From assembly GCF_001025195.1 (NCBI RefSeq), contig NZ_AP012325.1:1178001-1242000 (forward strand): a stretch of 64,000 nt of DNA. Reading direction: 5' to 3'. Both the position numbers and the translations under genes were made by a program. The notes below the pieces were generated by a model. It was not told where the DNA came from and did no database searches. It saw only the letters and a list, made by a program, of their open reading frames with translations. Positions 54,091-63,373 of the stretch are shown piece after piece. Within the stretch, counting starts at the first letter, position 1, and every line of letters begins with the position of its first letter. The DNA comes from Bifidobacterium catenulatum DSM 16992 = JCM 1194 = LMG 11043 (GTDB lineage: Bacteria; Actinomycetota; Actinomycetes; Actinomycetales; Bifidobacteriaceae).

Positions 54091-54873
54091 TCAGCGGCCA
54101 CGCATGGCACGACGGCTGACACGCTGCGGATGCATCGGGTCGACACCCTTCGGAATGCCCATGCCGTTCTTCATCTGCAGAGTGCGCAGACGCTCGTTGA
54201 GAACGTTCAACTCGGTTTTGGTGAGTATGAAACGGCTCTTCGGATGGATGGCGGCCACCAACTTGTTCTTGTGGTGGGTCGGCAGGTAGCTCTTGCATTT
54301 GAGCACGGTCTTACGCAGGTTCTTCAGGCTCGTCTGGTTCTTACCCTGGCCGACGTAAATACGGTAGACGGGAATATCGGATCCGGCGGTCACGCCCTTG
54401 ATGTTCTGTTCCTGACGATCCATGGCACGCTTGACACGGCCGTATTCGCCTTCGCCCAACAGATAAATACCGTTGTAGCCGGTACCGCGCCAGATGGCAT
54501 CCTTGGTCTTCGGATCAACCCACACCGGTTCCTGCGGGAAGTTGAAGCCAGCCTTGTTGATGTTGCCGAGAACGCTGATGGCAGCGCCCTGACGGCCTTC
54601 AAGCTTGGCGTATCCAACCTTGTCGGCACGGTTGGTGAGCATCATGGTGGCGAATAGCAGGCCAAGCATGACGGCCAGGATCATGGATGTGATCCATCCA
54701 ATCACCGACCACTTGAATACGATGCCAAGTACCACGAACACGATGATAGGCGCCACGAACACGCCTCCGCACAGCCACGGAAGAGCCTTGTCTTCGGCAT
54801 GGGTGTACTTGAAGATCTGAATGATCTGTTTGATGGTGCTCTGCTTCTTCTTTGGCTCTTCTTTGTCTGCCAT
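54091..54873 (-). CDS. DUF4191 membrane protein
   Basis: 260 residues. A charged start (MADKEEPKKK), two transmembrane helices at about 35-80 (LCGGVFVAPIIVFVVLGIVF and SMILAVMLGLLFATMML), then a cytosolic domain of about 170 residues (GYAKLEGRQGAAISVLGNI). This is the actinobacteria-restricted DUF4191 family, usually found near glnA and lipoate or lipoamide genes. The function is unknown. The ATG at 54873 has GAGGAAG upstream. Confidence 0.85.
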   Translation of the reverse strand: MADKEEPKKKQSTIKQIIQIFKYTHAEDKALPWLCGGVFVAPIIVFVVLGIVFKWSVIGWITSMILAVMLGLLFATMMLTNRADKVGYAKLEGRQGAAISVLGNINKAGFNFPQEPVWVDPKTKDAIWRGTGYNGIYLLGEGEYGRVKRAMDRQEQNIKGVTAGSDIPVYRIYVGQGKNQTSLKNLRKTVLKCKSYLPTHHKNKLVAAIHPKSRFILTKTELNVLNERLRTLQMKNGMGIPKGVDPMHPQRVSRRAMRGR

Positions 54874-54977
54874 CGACTTCCTCACTTGGTTATGCGGTTA
54901 CTCACACTGGAACGGTAGTTTATCAGGAACCATGCCATATCGTATGATTTCCGCTGTTTCCCCTTTATTGACGAGGA

Positions 54978-56459
54978 TTATCGGGTGTGCAAAGGCCTGC
55001 CATCCGCTTTGAGCAGCGCCTCTCCGAACGATTCGCTGAACGTAGGATGCGGATGGATGAGCCTTGCCGCGTCGGCAAGCGGTACATGGTTACCGACCAG
55101 CTGTTCGGCTTCCGCGATCAGATCGCTGGCTATCGGACTGACGATGTGCACTCCAAGCACAAGAGGAACGTCAGGAGCGTCAGTCATCGCACCGCTGACG
55201 ATGGTCATGGATCCACCCTCCCCGCTCATGAGCATACGCGAGTTAGACAGCATCGGATATGCGGTTTCCTGCGGATCGACAATGGTGTCACGTGATTTCG
55301 CCTCGCTGAGCGTAAGCCCGACGCTTGCCGCCTCGGGGAAGGAAAACACGACTTGCGGCACGGTTTCGTCGACGACAGGTTTGGGATCAAGTCCCGCGAT
55401 GGTTTCGGCGATGGTGATGCCCTGCTCGAACGCACGGTGCGCCAAGGCATGCCCCGGCGTGATATCTCCCAAAGCCCATACGCCTTCCACGTTCGTGCGC
55501 CCGTACGCATCGGTCAGAACATAGCCACGTTCATCCAATGCGATGCCGTTGGAAGCGAACCAGTCGGCATCGGTGTTCGGCATGCGGCCAATGGCAGCAA
55601 GCACCACTTCGCCATACGCGGTGAGCTCCTCACAGTCATCACCCTGCCTGTAGTGCACGGTAGCACCCAAGTTTGCTCCAGTGTCCACATGACTTACCGA
55701 CGTGCGCGCCACCACATTCACGCCATGGCGTTTGAGCTCACGCGTCAACGTCATCGAAGCCCGCCTCTCCCAAGACGACAGCACGCGATCCTTGCGAATG
55801 AGCAAGGTCACCTTGCATCCCGACGCATTCCACAATGATGCGAATTCCAACGCCACCGCGCCAGCGCCGATAATCACCGCGCTGGATGGGAACGTGTCCA
55901 ATTCCAGAGCCTGCGTCGAATCAATCAACGCTCCGGAAAACGGATCGTTAGGCAACGGCAGCGGGCGCGAACCGGTCGCGAGAACAATATCGCCGCCTGA
56001 GATCGTAAGTTCAGGTCCTACAGGTTCCCCTACTCCCGCCTTGATGGAACGCAGAACCTGCGTCTCTCCCAAGGCCGGCGCAACATGCACCTCATGACCA
56101 TTTTTCAGCTGTGCCTCGCCACGGAACACGGTGACGCCACGGTGCGACAGCAATCCCGCCAATCCCTTCGTCATCGTCTCCACCGTGGACATACGGAAGT
56201 CACGTAACCTGCCGAAGTCAATGCTCTGCAATGCGACATTGATGCCCATACGCTCCGCCTGACGTACGTTCTCTACACTATGCGCGGCCGTCAGCAACGC
56301 CTTCGATGGAATGCACCCGCGATTGAGGCAAGTGCCGCCCAACGTGTCGTCGCGTTCTACCAATGCCACCGTTTTGCCAAGTTGGGCAGCTCGTAGTGCC
56401 GTGGAATATCCGCCTGGTCCCGCTCCGATGATGACGATGTCGAAATGCTGTTCAGTCAT
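54978..56459 (-). CDS. lpdA: Dihydrolipoyl dehydrogenase-like flavoprotein
   Basis: 493 residues. FAD-binding IIGAGPGGYSTALRAAQLG at the start, the redox disulfide GGTCLNRGCIPSK, an NAD-binding IIGAGAVALEFAS, FAD-contacting ALGDITPG, and a C-terminal His-Pro (IHPHPTFSE) for proton transfer. The normal job is reoxidising lipoamide of 2-oxoacid dehydrogenases or glycine cleavage. No E1, E2 or lipoate gene is in the window and bifidobacteria generally lack these complexes, so the physiological disulfide substrate is open. Confidence 0.9.
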   Translation of the reverse strand: MTEQHFDIVIIGAGPGGYSTALRAAQLGKTVALVERDDTLGGTCLNRGCIPSKALLTAAHSVENVRQAERMGINVALQSIDFGRLRDFRMSTVETMTKGLAGLLSHRGVTVFRGEAQLKNGHEVHVAPALGETQVLRSIKAGVGEPVGPELTISGGDIVLATGSRPLPLPNDPFSGALIDSTQALELDTFPSSAVIIGAGAVALEFASLWNASGCKVTLLIRKDRVLSSWERRASMTLTRELKRHGVNVVARTSVSHVDTGANLGATVHYRQGDDCEELTAYGEVVLAAIGRMPNTDADWFASNGIALDERGYVLTDAYGRTNVEGVWALGDITPGHALAHRAFEQGITIAETIAGLDPKPVVDETVPQVVFSFPEAASVGLTLSEAKSRDTIVDPQETAYPMLSNSRMLMSGEGGSMTIVSGAMTDAPDVPLVLGVHIVSPIASDLIAEAEQLVGNHVPLADAARLIHPHPTFSESFGEALLKADGRPLHTR

Positions 56460-56507
56460 GTCTGTCCTCGTTGATTCGTGCGTTACAACTGGTTACATGG
56501 TAATGGA

Positions 56508-56534
56508 AAAGCCGCCGGTTTTCGCCGACGGCTT
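56508..56534. terminator. Terminator between lpdA and DUF3043
   Basis: AAGCCGCCGG (56509-56518) pairs with CCGACGGCTT (56525-56534), with one mismatch, flanked by runs of A and T on both sides. It ends the DUF3043 transcript 40 bp after its stop. Confidence 0.7.
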
Positions 56535-56570
56535 GAAAAAACGATGGCCGCGATTCCCGGCAGGAGCCGA

Positions 56571-57173
56571 TCACTCCGGCCAGTGTCCACGCTTATCGTA
56601 ACGCGGCTTCGGCAGACGCCAACGGCGCATCTGGATCGCACGGCTCCACGCATAGGAACCAGAACGCATGCCCTTGGCCACGGATTGCTCGCCGAACTTC
56701 TCAATGAGTTTCTTCTTGAGCTTACGCCACATGATCACCACGTCAATGATCACCGCGAACAGGTACACATACATGAGTACCATCAACGGCAATGCCAACG
56801 CAGGCCACTGATATGTCACGAAAATCGAACCGATCAGAATGACGAACGCAACCGGAATGAAGAACTCACCGAGGTTAAAACGAGCGTCGACGTAGTCACG
56901 GATGTAAATGCGCCATGGCAGACGCTCTGCCTTTGGCATGTGGTTGATGTCGCCCTTCTGCATGGCATCGTACTCGGCGTTCTCACGCTCGCGCATACGC
57001 GCCTTGGCGGCCTTACGGCTCGCCTCGCGATCCTTGGGAACCAACGGGCGAAGATTCTGCGCCTGAGCATCCTTGCGCTTCGGCGTCGGACGACCCTTGC
57101 CGGAAGTGGTTTCCGCAACCTTGGTCTCGACAGGCTCCTGCGCCGTCTCTTCCTTCTTGTTAAACAAACTCAT
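56571..57173 (-). CDS. DUF3043 membrane protein
   Basis: 200 residues. The first 85 are polar and rich in Lys/Arg/Glu (MSLFNKKEETAQ, GRPTPKRKDAQ), then RDYVDARFNLGEFFIP and two helices (PVAFVILIGSIFVTYQWPAL, MVLMYVYLFAVIIDVVIMW), and a basic tail. It belongs to an actinobacterial family of unknown function. The ATG at 57173 is chosen for the family-like start; no strong ribosome site precedes it. It diverges from the M20 peptidase gene. Confidence 0.82.
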   Translation of the reverse strand: MSLFNKKEETAQEPVETKVAETTSGKGRPTPKRKDAQAQNLRPLVPKDREASRKAAKARMRERENAEYDAMQKGDINHMPKAERLPWRIYIRDYVDARFNLGEFFIPVAFVILIGSIFVTYQWPALALPLMVLMYVYLFAVIIDVVIMWRKLKKKLIEKFGEQSVAKGMRSGSYAWSRAIQMRRWRLPKPRYDKRGHWPE

Positions 57174-57323
57174 GCCTATAGAGCGTAAAGTGACGTATCG
57201 ACGCCTTGGCCCTGCCCTGTCAACAATTGGACGTGCCGATTGAGACCGATACAATGGTCATTCGTTACACGCATATGATCACGCTGCGTTGTTGTATGGC
57301 AGCGCGTCTTTGTAAGGAGCAAT

Positions 57324-58691
57324 ATGGCAGCTTTACCTGTCGAAGAAGTTCGATCACGAGTCGAAGCGGATTTTGACCGCATCGTCAACGTGCTTAACAA
57401 GAAAATCGCATTACAGTCCATTTCGGCAAAAGGCATCACCGCGGATCACATGAAACGATCCGCCGAATTTGTGGCCGAAGAGCTCAGCAAGGTCGGCGTA
57501 AACGCCCAAGTGGTGCAGTCCCACAATCCTAATGGCACCCCGGGCGCTTGGGAAGTCATTGGTTCGAAGATTGTCGATGAGAATGCACCGACCGTGCTTT
57601 TGTACGCGCATCACGATGTACAGCCGGTACCCGACGCCAGCGCATGGAACACCGACCCGTTCGTCGGCACTGTAATCGACACCCGCCTGTACGGGCGCGG
57701 CTCGGCCGACGATGGCGGCGGCATCGCCATCCATTCAGGCGCATTGCAGGCTCTCGGCGACGATCTGAAAGTCAACATCAAAGTCTTCGTTGAAGGCGAA
57801 GAGGAAATGGGCTCACCAAGCTTCATTCCCTTCATCGAAGAACACAAAGACGAATTCGACTCCGATGTGATCATCGTCGCCGACTCGGGCAACTGGTCCG
57901 CGGAAATCCCCTCCCTCACCACATCACTTCGCGGCAACACCGACATCGACGTGCATGTCAAGGCATTGCATCACCCAGTGCACTCCGGCCAGTACGGCGG
58001 ACCGATCCTCGATGCGAACACGCTCGCAGCCATGCTGATCGCCTCCATGTACGACGAACACGGCGATCTGGCGGTACCGGGCGTCGCCTCAGAAGATCCA
58101 ATCGGCGGACTGCAGCGAGACATGGACGAGGCAACCGTGCGTACGGACGCCGGCATCGTCGATTCCTACCGTCTAGCCGGCACCGGTTCTTTGGCCGCAC
58201 GCCTGTGGACCAAACCAAGCGTGACCGTCATCGGTTTTGACGCGCATCCGGTGGAAGGATCCTTCAATGTGATCTCCCCTGAAACAACGTTCCGCCTCAG
58301 CCTACGCACCGCCCCGAACCAGCGTCCGGAAGAGGCCCAGGAGGCGCTTGCCGCATTCATGGTCGAGCATGCCCCGTTCGGTGCCGAGGTGTGGGTCGAC
58401 AAGCTTGATAATGGCATGGGCTGGGCCATGGATCCGAATGCCGAAGCCACCAAGGATGCCATGGAAGCCATGGAAGAGGCTTTTGGCGTAGCTCCTGTCA
58501 ACAAGGGTGAAGGCGGTTCGATTCCGTTCATTCCGGAATTGCAGCGTATTTTCCCGAAGGCCCAAGTCTTGGTTACCGGGCCGGAGGATCCGAAGGCCAA
58601 CGCGCATAGCCCGAACGAGTCCATCAGTCTGCCCAGTCTGAAGAACAACGTGATCACCGAGGCGCTGCTGCTCGACAAACTCGCCAAGTAG
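57324..58691 (+). CDS. M20-family metallopeptidase (dipeptidase)
   Basis: 455 residues. Zinc ligands are in order: LLYAHHDVQP, GRGSADDGGG (bridging Asp), EGEEEMGSPS (catalytic and metal Glu), VADSGN, and a C-terminal His in NAHSPNESIS. A dimerisation lid lies between about 205 and 330. Such cytosolic enzymes cut dipeptides or deacylate amino acids; the exact substrate is open. AAGGAG lies eight bases before the ATG. It is followed by a strong terminator. Confidence 0.9.
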   Translation: MAALPVEEVRSRVEADFDRIVNVLNKKIALQSISAKGITADHMKRSAEFVAEELSKVGVNAQVVQSHNPNGTPGAWEVIGSKIVDENAPTVLLYAHHDVQPVPDASAWNTDPFVGTVIDTRLYGRGSADDGGGIAIHSGALQALGDDLKVNIKVFVEGEEEMGSPSFIPFIEEHKDEFDSDVIIVADSGNWSAEIPSLTTSLRGNTDIDVHVKALHHPVHSGQYGGPILDANTLAAMLIASMYDEHGDLAVPGVASEDPIGGLQRDMDEATVRTDAGIVDSYRLAGTGSLAARLWTKPSVTVIGFDAHPVEGSFNVISPETTFRLSLRTAPNQRPEEAQEALAAFMVEHAPFGAEVWVDKLDNGMGWAMDPNAEATKDAMEAMEEAFGVAPVNKGEGGSIPFIPELQRIFPKAQVLVTGPEDPKANAHSPNESISLPSLKNNVITEALLLDKLAK

Positions 58692-58721
58692 CGGATGCCA
58701 CGCTTTTTAAGAAAAAACATA

Positions 58722-58767
58722 CAAAAAGGACGTTCCATTCTGTGTAATGAATGAAACGTCCTTTTTG
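58722..58767. terminator. Bidirectional terminator
   Basis: CAAAAAGGACGTT (58722-58734) pairs with AACGTCCTTTTTG (58755-58767), and the stem extends inward through CCATTC/GAATGA. It serves both the M20 gene and the converging thiamine ECF operon. Confidence 0.88.
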
Positions 58768-58815
58768 CAATCGCCGCAAATCCAACAATCTCGAGCTATG
58801 AGATCATCTGTTCGA

Positions 58816-59658
58816 TCAATTGCCGGTACCGGTGAAAGCCCAATGCCAGTAGCCCGTGAAGTAAGCGCAAGACAACGCAATCACTGGCACTGCCACACAA
58901 ATCGCATAAAACAGCCAGTCGACGGCGTTCAAACGTGATTCCCGGGCCTGACTACGTGGAGCATCCGATCCGAAAGCACGCGCCTCCATGGCGGTGGCCA
59001 GCTTCGTGCCGCGTCGAATCGACACAACCAATAGGCTGAACGCCTGGGAAAATACGCGCTTGATGGCGCTACCGTCGCCTAGGCCACGAGAGCGGCGGGA
59101 CTGCCCAAGCGCACGCCAATCATCCTGCAGCAACGTGAACATGCGCATGCCAGCCAAACCGCCATATACGAATCGTGACGGCAAATACAGAATCTGCACC
59201 AAACCATCGGCCAGATCGGTCGGGTCAAGGCCAAGCGCGAGGATCACGCCGGGAACGGCAATGGCCGCCACACGTAGGAACGTGGCCAACGCCAAATACA
59301 ACGATCCCTGCGAGATCACAATGACATTACCAAGATTGACTAGCACGGCACCGGATGTTTTGCCATACAATGACACGGAAATGAAGCTTCCCGAAGCTGC
59401 GACCCATACCGGCCAGGTTTTACGAAGCACCGTCCATGGAGCGACGCCTCCAATCCAGAGCAGCAGCATCTCCAACGCGAACGCCACCGATGCGGAAACC
59501 ACGTCCAACGTCACGAACATGGGAATGCACAATATCAGCGCACCGACGAAACGACTGACCGGATTAATTTTCGCTACAAACCATGACGGCGACGCCGGCT
59601 TGGCGTCATCATGACGTTCCTTATGCGGCACCACGCTGATGGTTTTCAACTGTTCCAT
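58816..59658 (-). CDS. ykoC: ECF transporter T component (YkoC-like)
   Basis: 280 residues with five to six helices (for example FVGALILCIPMFVTLDVVSA) and the cytosolic coupling helices with Ala-Arg-Gly motifs (SRRSRGLGDG; ATAMEARAFGSD) that contact the two ATPase domains. This is the EcfT/CbiQ family. It starts one base after the stop of the ATPase gene, so it is coupled to it. Together with ykoD and ykoE it forms a complete importer. Confidence 0.88.
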   Translation of the reverse strand: MEQLKTISVVPHKERHDDAKPASPSWFVAKINPVSRFVGALILCIPMFVTLDVVSASVAFALEMLLLWIGGVAPWTVLRKTWPVWVAASGSFISVSLYGKTSGAVLVNLGNVIVISQGSLYLALATFLRVAAIAVPGVILALGLDPTDLADGLVQILYLPSRFVYGGLAGMRMFTLLQDDWRALGQSRRSRGLGDGSAIKRVFSQAFSLLVVSIRRGTKLATAMEARAFGSDAPRSQARESRLNAVDWLFYAICVAVPVIALSCAYFTGYWHWAFTGTGN

Positions 59659-59659
59659 C

Positions 59660-61150
59660 TCACTCCCCCTCGCTTACGAGAATGCGACGCGCACCCAGCG
59701 CTTCGATCAACGGCTCGTCATGAGTGACCATGATGACGGAACAGCCCGCGTCGCGCGCGCCCGCTATCAGCCTGACCATTTCCGTCCATGTGGTGAAATC
59801 CTGACCGAATGTCGGCTCGTCCATCACCAACACCTTCGGCGCCGCGGCAAGCATGGACGCCACGGAAAGGCGACGCTTCTCGCCGCCGGATAACGTGAAT
59901 GGATTGGCTGGGGCGAACCGTTTGAGGTTCAGCCGTTCTAGCATCATATCGGCGATGGCGTAGGCCTCGTCATCGGTTTTCCCCATGGATTTAGGGCCGA
60001 CTGCCACTTCGTCGCGCACGCTGGACGTGACGAACTGGTGTTCCGGCTCTTGGAACACCATGCCGATTCGCCCAAGAAGATCCCTGCTTTTCCATGTGAA
60101 GACGTTGTTCTCCCTATGTGCGGGAACCATGCTTTCATCCATACTTACCCGACCGGAAATCGGCTTGAGCAAGCCAGCCAAAGTCAAAGCGAGCGTGGAT
60201 TTTCCCACGCCGTTTTTGCCGGTCAGGGCGGTAATCTCGCCGGCATGGAACGCGAGGTTCACATGCTCGCCAAGCGCGAATTCACGTCCGAAGCTGAGAT
60301 CCTCGGTTCGCAGAACAACATTTCCCGACGACTGATTGGATTCGGGAATATGGCTTTCGACGGTGCGCCCCGGAACCCAGGCACCACCTTTTGTCAATAC
60401 CGGCGCCATGCTGCCAAACACTTCTTCCGGAGTGCCGTCGGCGATGACTCCGCTGACATGCGAATCGGATTCCGGCTTGCCAAGCACAATGACACGGTCC
60501 ACCAAATCAAGCCATACGTCGATGTGATGCTCCACCACCACCAAGGTTTCATGGGTTCGGTCAAGCACATCACGTACCGCATCATGCACTTCCTTGACGC
60601 CTTCCGGATCAAGGTTGGCGGTCGGCTCGTCAAGCAACAGCAGCCCGGGATGCATGGCGAGTACGCCGGCCAAAGCCAGACGTTGACGCTGCCCGCCAGA
60701 AAGCCTGCGCGTGGAGCGATCGAGTTTCATATAGCCAAGTCCAACAATGTCGAGTGATGAACGGACCCTGCTCCAAATCTCATTTTTTGGCAGATTCAGA
60801 TTTTCACAACCAAAAGCAGTATCATCTCCCACACGTTCCAGAATCGTCTGCGCATCGGGATCCTGCAATACCAATCCTGAGCGCCCGCGCGAATGGCGGG
60901 CATCCGTTCCGTCAATCAGCAGCTCACCCTCGAGTTCGCCTTCATCATCACCGCCGAGCACGCCGGCAAGACCGGCCATCAACGTCGATTTTCCGGCACC
61001 GGAAGCGCCCAACAGCAACACGCGCTCCCCCGGCTGTATGGTGAAATCCACATGCCTTAACGCAAAATCCTTACGTGAGGCATGCCGCCATCCCCAATCG
61101 CGTGCGACCACCCCGGCTGCGGAAAACGCTTTTTCTGCATCAGTACCCAT
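59660..61150 (-). CDS. ykoD: ECF transporter ATPase, two fused domains (YkoD-like)
   Basis: 496 residues with two full ABC domains. Domain 1 has GASGAGKST, LSGGQRQRLALA and LLLLDEPTANLD; domain 2 (from about 300) has GKNGVGKST, LSGGEKRRLSVA and VLVMDEPTFGQD. A fused EcfA-EcfA' is typical of YkoD. It drives the importer with ATP. The ATG at 61150 is preferred over earlier ones (the frame is open to 61198). Confidence 0.9.
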   Translation of the reverse strand: MGTDAEKAFSAAGVVARDWGWRHASRKDFALRHVDFTIQPGERVLLLGASGAGKSTLMAGLAGVLGGDDEGELEGELLIDGTDARHSRGRSGLVLQDPDAQTILERVGDDTAFGCENLNLPKNEIWSRVRSSLDIVGLGYMKLDRSTRRLSGGQRQRLALAGVLAMHPGLLLLDEPTANLDPEGVKEVHDAVRDVLDRTHETLVVVEHHIDVWLDLVDRVIVLGKPESDSHVSGVIADGTPEEVFGSMAPVLTKGGAWVPGRTVESHIPESNQSSGNVVLRTEDLSFGREFALGEHVNLAFHAGEITALTGKNGVGKSTLALTLAGLLKPISGRVSMDESMVPAHRENNVFTWKSRDLLGRIGMVFQEPEHQFVTSSVRDEVAVGPKSMGKTDDEAYAIADMMLERLNLKRFAPANPFTLSGGEKRRLSVASMLAAAPKVLVMDEPTFGQDFTTWTEMVRLIAGARDAGCSVIMVTHDEPLIEALGARRILVSEGE

Positions 61151-61206
61151 GAATCGTTCTTTCATTCCTTTTGCATTTGACATTCGCAAGGCGAACACGC
61201 ATCAAA

Positions 61207-61248
61207 GAAGTCCCGTATCCACTCACCATGAATGTGATACGGGACTTC
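61207..61248 (-). other. Intercistronic hairpin between ykoE and ykoD
   Basis: GAAGTCCCGTATC (61207-61219) pairs perfectly with GATACGGGACTTC (61236-61248) in the 110-bp gap. No good T-run follows on the minus strand. It may lower read-through or stabilise the ykoE message, setting the ratio of S to A and T components. Confidence 0.7.
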
Positions 61249-61260
61249 ACAAACGAATCG

Positions 61261-61875
61261 TCAGACCAGAACCTGCGCACGACCGGATTCGAAACGGTCA
61301 AGCACGCCTGTTTTGGCGATGGCCTGCTGTAGGAAATACATCACCATCCCGGCGAGCACTGCACCGGAAATGATGGAGGTGCCTAGGTAGATGCTGGCAC
61401 GCACCGTGCTCCAGGCCGGGTTGGTGATCCAGTAGTACAGACCGCAGCCAATACCTGCGAGGGCGCCGGCAATGGTGGTGGACAGCAGGTCCCACTTCCT
61501 GTAGGCGAAGACTGCGAAGCCGATTTCCGCACCAAAGCCCTGCATGATGCCGACGATCAGCGAGCCGCCGACACCCCACTGGTTGCCCATGGTGAGCTCA
61601 AGCGCGGCGGCAAGGGTTTCCGCGAACAACGCGGCACCAGGTTTGCGCACGATAATGGCCGCCAAAGGACCTGCGAACAGCCAAAAGGCGTTAAGCAATC
61701 CTTCAAAACCAGGGGTCACCGCTCCGAAGAGAGCCAGTGGTGCGGTACAGACAATGTCCCAGCCCCAGAAGATCACACCGGACGCAACGGCAATGATGGC
61801 AGCCACGACAATATCGACTACACGCCACTTGTTGTTGTGCTTGCGCACTACGGAAGACTGCTTTTCTTCAATCAT
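61261..61875 (-). CDS. ykoE: ECF transporter substrate-binding protein YkoE
   Basis: 204 residues, about six helices: VDIVVAAIIAVASGVIFWGW, LLNAFWLFAGPLAAIIVRKPG, FAETLAAALELTMG, then GVGGSLIVGIMQGFGAEIGF. This pattern is that of YkoE, the S component for thiamine or its HMP/thiazole parts. The TPP riboswitch directly upstream agrees. The ATG at 61875 has GAAAGG upstream; the longer frame to 62025 runs through the riboswitch and is not translated. Confidence 0.9.
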   Translation of the reverse strand: MIEEKQSSVVRKHNNKWRVVDIVVAAIIAVASGVIFWGWDIVCTAPLALFGAVTPGFEGLLNAFWLFAGPLAAIIVRKPGAALFAETLAAALELTMGNQWGVGGSLIVGIMQGFGAEIGFAVFAYRKWDLLSTTIAGALAGIGCGLYYWITNPAWSTVRASIYLGTSIISGAVLAGMVMYFLQQAIAKTGVLDRFESGRAQVLV

Positions 61876-61918
61876 AGGATATGTGCCTTTCTCTCTTTGA
61901 CAAGGCACGGGAATGGAG

Positions 61919-62002
61919 AGACGTCCGCGCGCCGGCATTACCCGGTATACGTTCATACGGTCGAAGCGTTTGCTTCCTCTCAGCCATACGGCCCCCGTGT
62001 CT
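61919..62002 (-). ncRNA. TPP riboswitch before ykoE-ykoD-ykoC
   Basis: Read on the minus strand: P1 strand AGAC, ACACGGGGGCC, GGCTGAGAGGAAG, GACCGTATGAAC, CCGGGTAATGCCGGCG and closing GTCT (61919-61922). All sequence blocks of the TPP aptamer are present, with CGCGGA in place of the usual GTAGGGA. It lies 43 bp before the ykoE start, so control of translation or of a nearby terminator is possible. Confidence 0.92.
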
Positions 62003-62158
62003 GCGCTTGATACTACACAAGGCACAAGATTTTCACAAGGGCCGTTTCATTTTCGCTTCGTTTCCGGTATGGAATACGCTCGGTTTTTTGCAATGGCCTG
62101 TCTTCGCTGGTTTCCCTCCCATACTGAATGCAGTACGGGGACACGGTTCCATAGAGTT

Positions 62159-63280
62159 TTACAGGGGCCTGCGCATCAACGATCCAGCTAGGTTCCTGAA
62201 TGTCTCGCCAATATCGTCGGCACGTAATGAGCCATCCTCATTCAGCACGGCCGGACGTCCGGCCTCACCAGTCTCCCTCAATTCCGGTTCCAACGGAAGC
62301 TGAGCTAGCAAAGGAACGTCATAGCCGAGGCTTTCGGTCAGCTGTTCCGACACGCGCGCGCCGCCGCCTTCGCCGAAAATCCGCAGACGTTCACCCTTGT
62401 GCTCGTAATAGCTCATGTTTTCCACAACACCACGTACTTTCATCGGCACCTGCAGCGCCACCAGGCCGGAGCGGACCGCGATGTCGGATGCGGATGGCTG
62501 CGGCGTGGTGACCACCACCAGTTCCGCGTTCGGCAAGGCCTGGGCCACGGAAATCGCCATATCGCCGGTGCCTGGAGCCAAGTCAAGCAGAAGCACGTCG
62601 GGCTCACCCCACCACACGTCTGAAAGGAACTGTTCGAGCGAACGCTGCAGTCTCGGCCCTCTCCAAAGAATCGCGCGATCGGCGCCCGCAAACATGCCGA
62701 TGGAAATCAATTTCGTTCCCCAAGCGGTGACGGGCATGAGCATGCCATTCAGATTGGTGGGTTGCGCGTGCACGCCGAACAGTCGCGGCAGCGAGAATCC
62801 ATAGATGTCGGCATCAATGGCGGCCGTATCGTAACCGAGCGCCGCGAAAGTGGCGGCAAGATTCGCGGTGACGGACGATTTGCCGACACCGCCCTTGCCG
62901 GATGCTATGGCGAAAATACGGGTTTTGATGCCCGGCTTGTTGAAGGGATTCTGCTTGCGCTCGGCTTTGAGACCGGCAACGAGTTGGGTGAGCTTGTCTT
63001 GGCTCATAGATCCGACTTCGATGCGCGGCAGCAGCGTTGCATCCGGGTAGGATGCCACCGCTCCGTTGATCTGGTTGGTGATGGTCTGCGATAATGGACA
63101 GCCTTCTACCGTCAGTTCGACCTCCACACGAACCTCATAGGTGTTCGCCTTACCTTCCACCGGTATCGCGTCGATGGCTGCGATCATGCCCAGATCAGTC
63201 ACAGATCGACCCAGTTCCGGGTCGATTACTTTGCTGAGTCGCTCATAGATGCGCGCTTCGATGGTGCGCTCGTCGGTCAT
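62159..63280 (-). CDS. mrp: Mrp/ApbC-type P-loop ATPase
   Basis: 373 residues. An N-terminal MIP18/DUF59 domain (about 1-95, with EGCPLSQTI), then a deviant Walker A SGKGGVGKSSVTANLA, LLLDLAPGTGDM and VENMSYYEHKGERLRIFGEGGG. Members carry and deliver Fe-S clusters. The CxxC pair that binds the cluster in ApbC/Ind1 should lie after VENMSY and is absent, as also in other actinobacterial homologues. The ATG at 63280 has AAAGGAGG upstream. Confidence 0.92.
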   Translation of the reverse strand: MTDERTIEARIYERLSKVIDPELGRSVTDLGMIAAIDAIPVEGKANTYEVRVEVELTVEGCPLSQTITNQINGAVASYPDATLLPRIEVGSMSQDKLTQLVAGLKAERKQNPFNKPGIKTRIFAIASGKGGVGKSSVTANLAATFAALGYDTAAIDADIYGFSLPRLFGVHAQPTNLNGMLMPVTAWGTKLISIGMFAGADRAILWRGPRLQRSLEQFLSDVWWGEPDVLLLDLAPGTGDMAISVAQALPNAELVVVTTPQPSASDIAVRSGLVALQVPMKVRGVVENMSYYEHKGERLRIFGEGGGARVSEQLTESLGYDVPLLAQLPLEPELRETGEAGRPAVLNEDGSLRADDIGETFRNLAGSLMRRPL

Positions 63281-63373
63281 GGTTCCTCCTTTAGCCGCGT
63301 ACCAGACTAGCGTCTGGAGGCGCGGCATGCCAGAGCTTTCTTGCGATTACGTTGCCAGTTTGACGTGCCGGTA

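Noticed and set aside
61876..62025. N-terminal extension of YkoE by 50 residues
   Set aside because: That part of the frame passes through the TPP aptamer, and a good ribosome site precedes the ATG at 61875.
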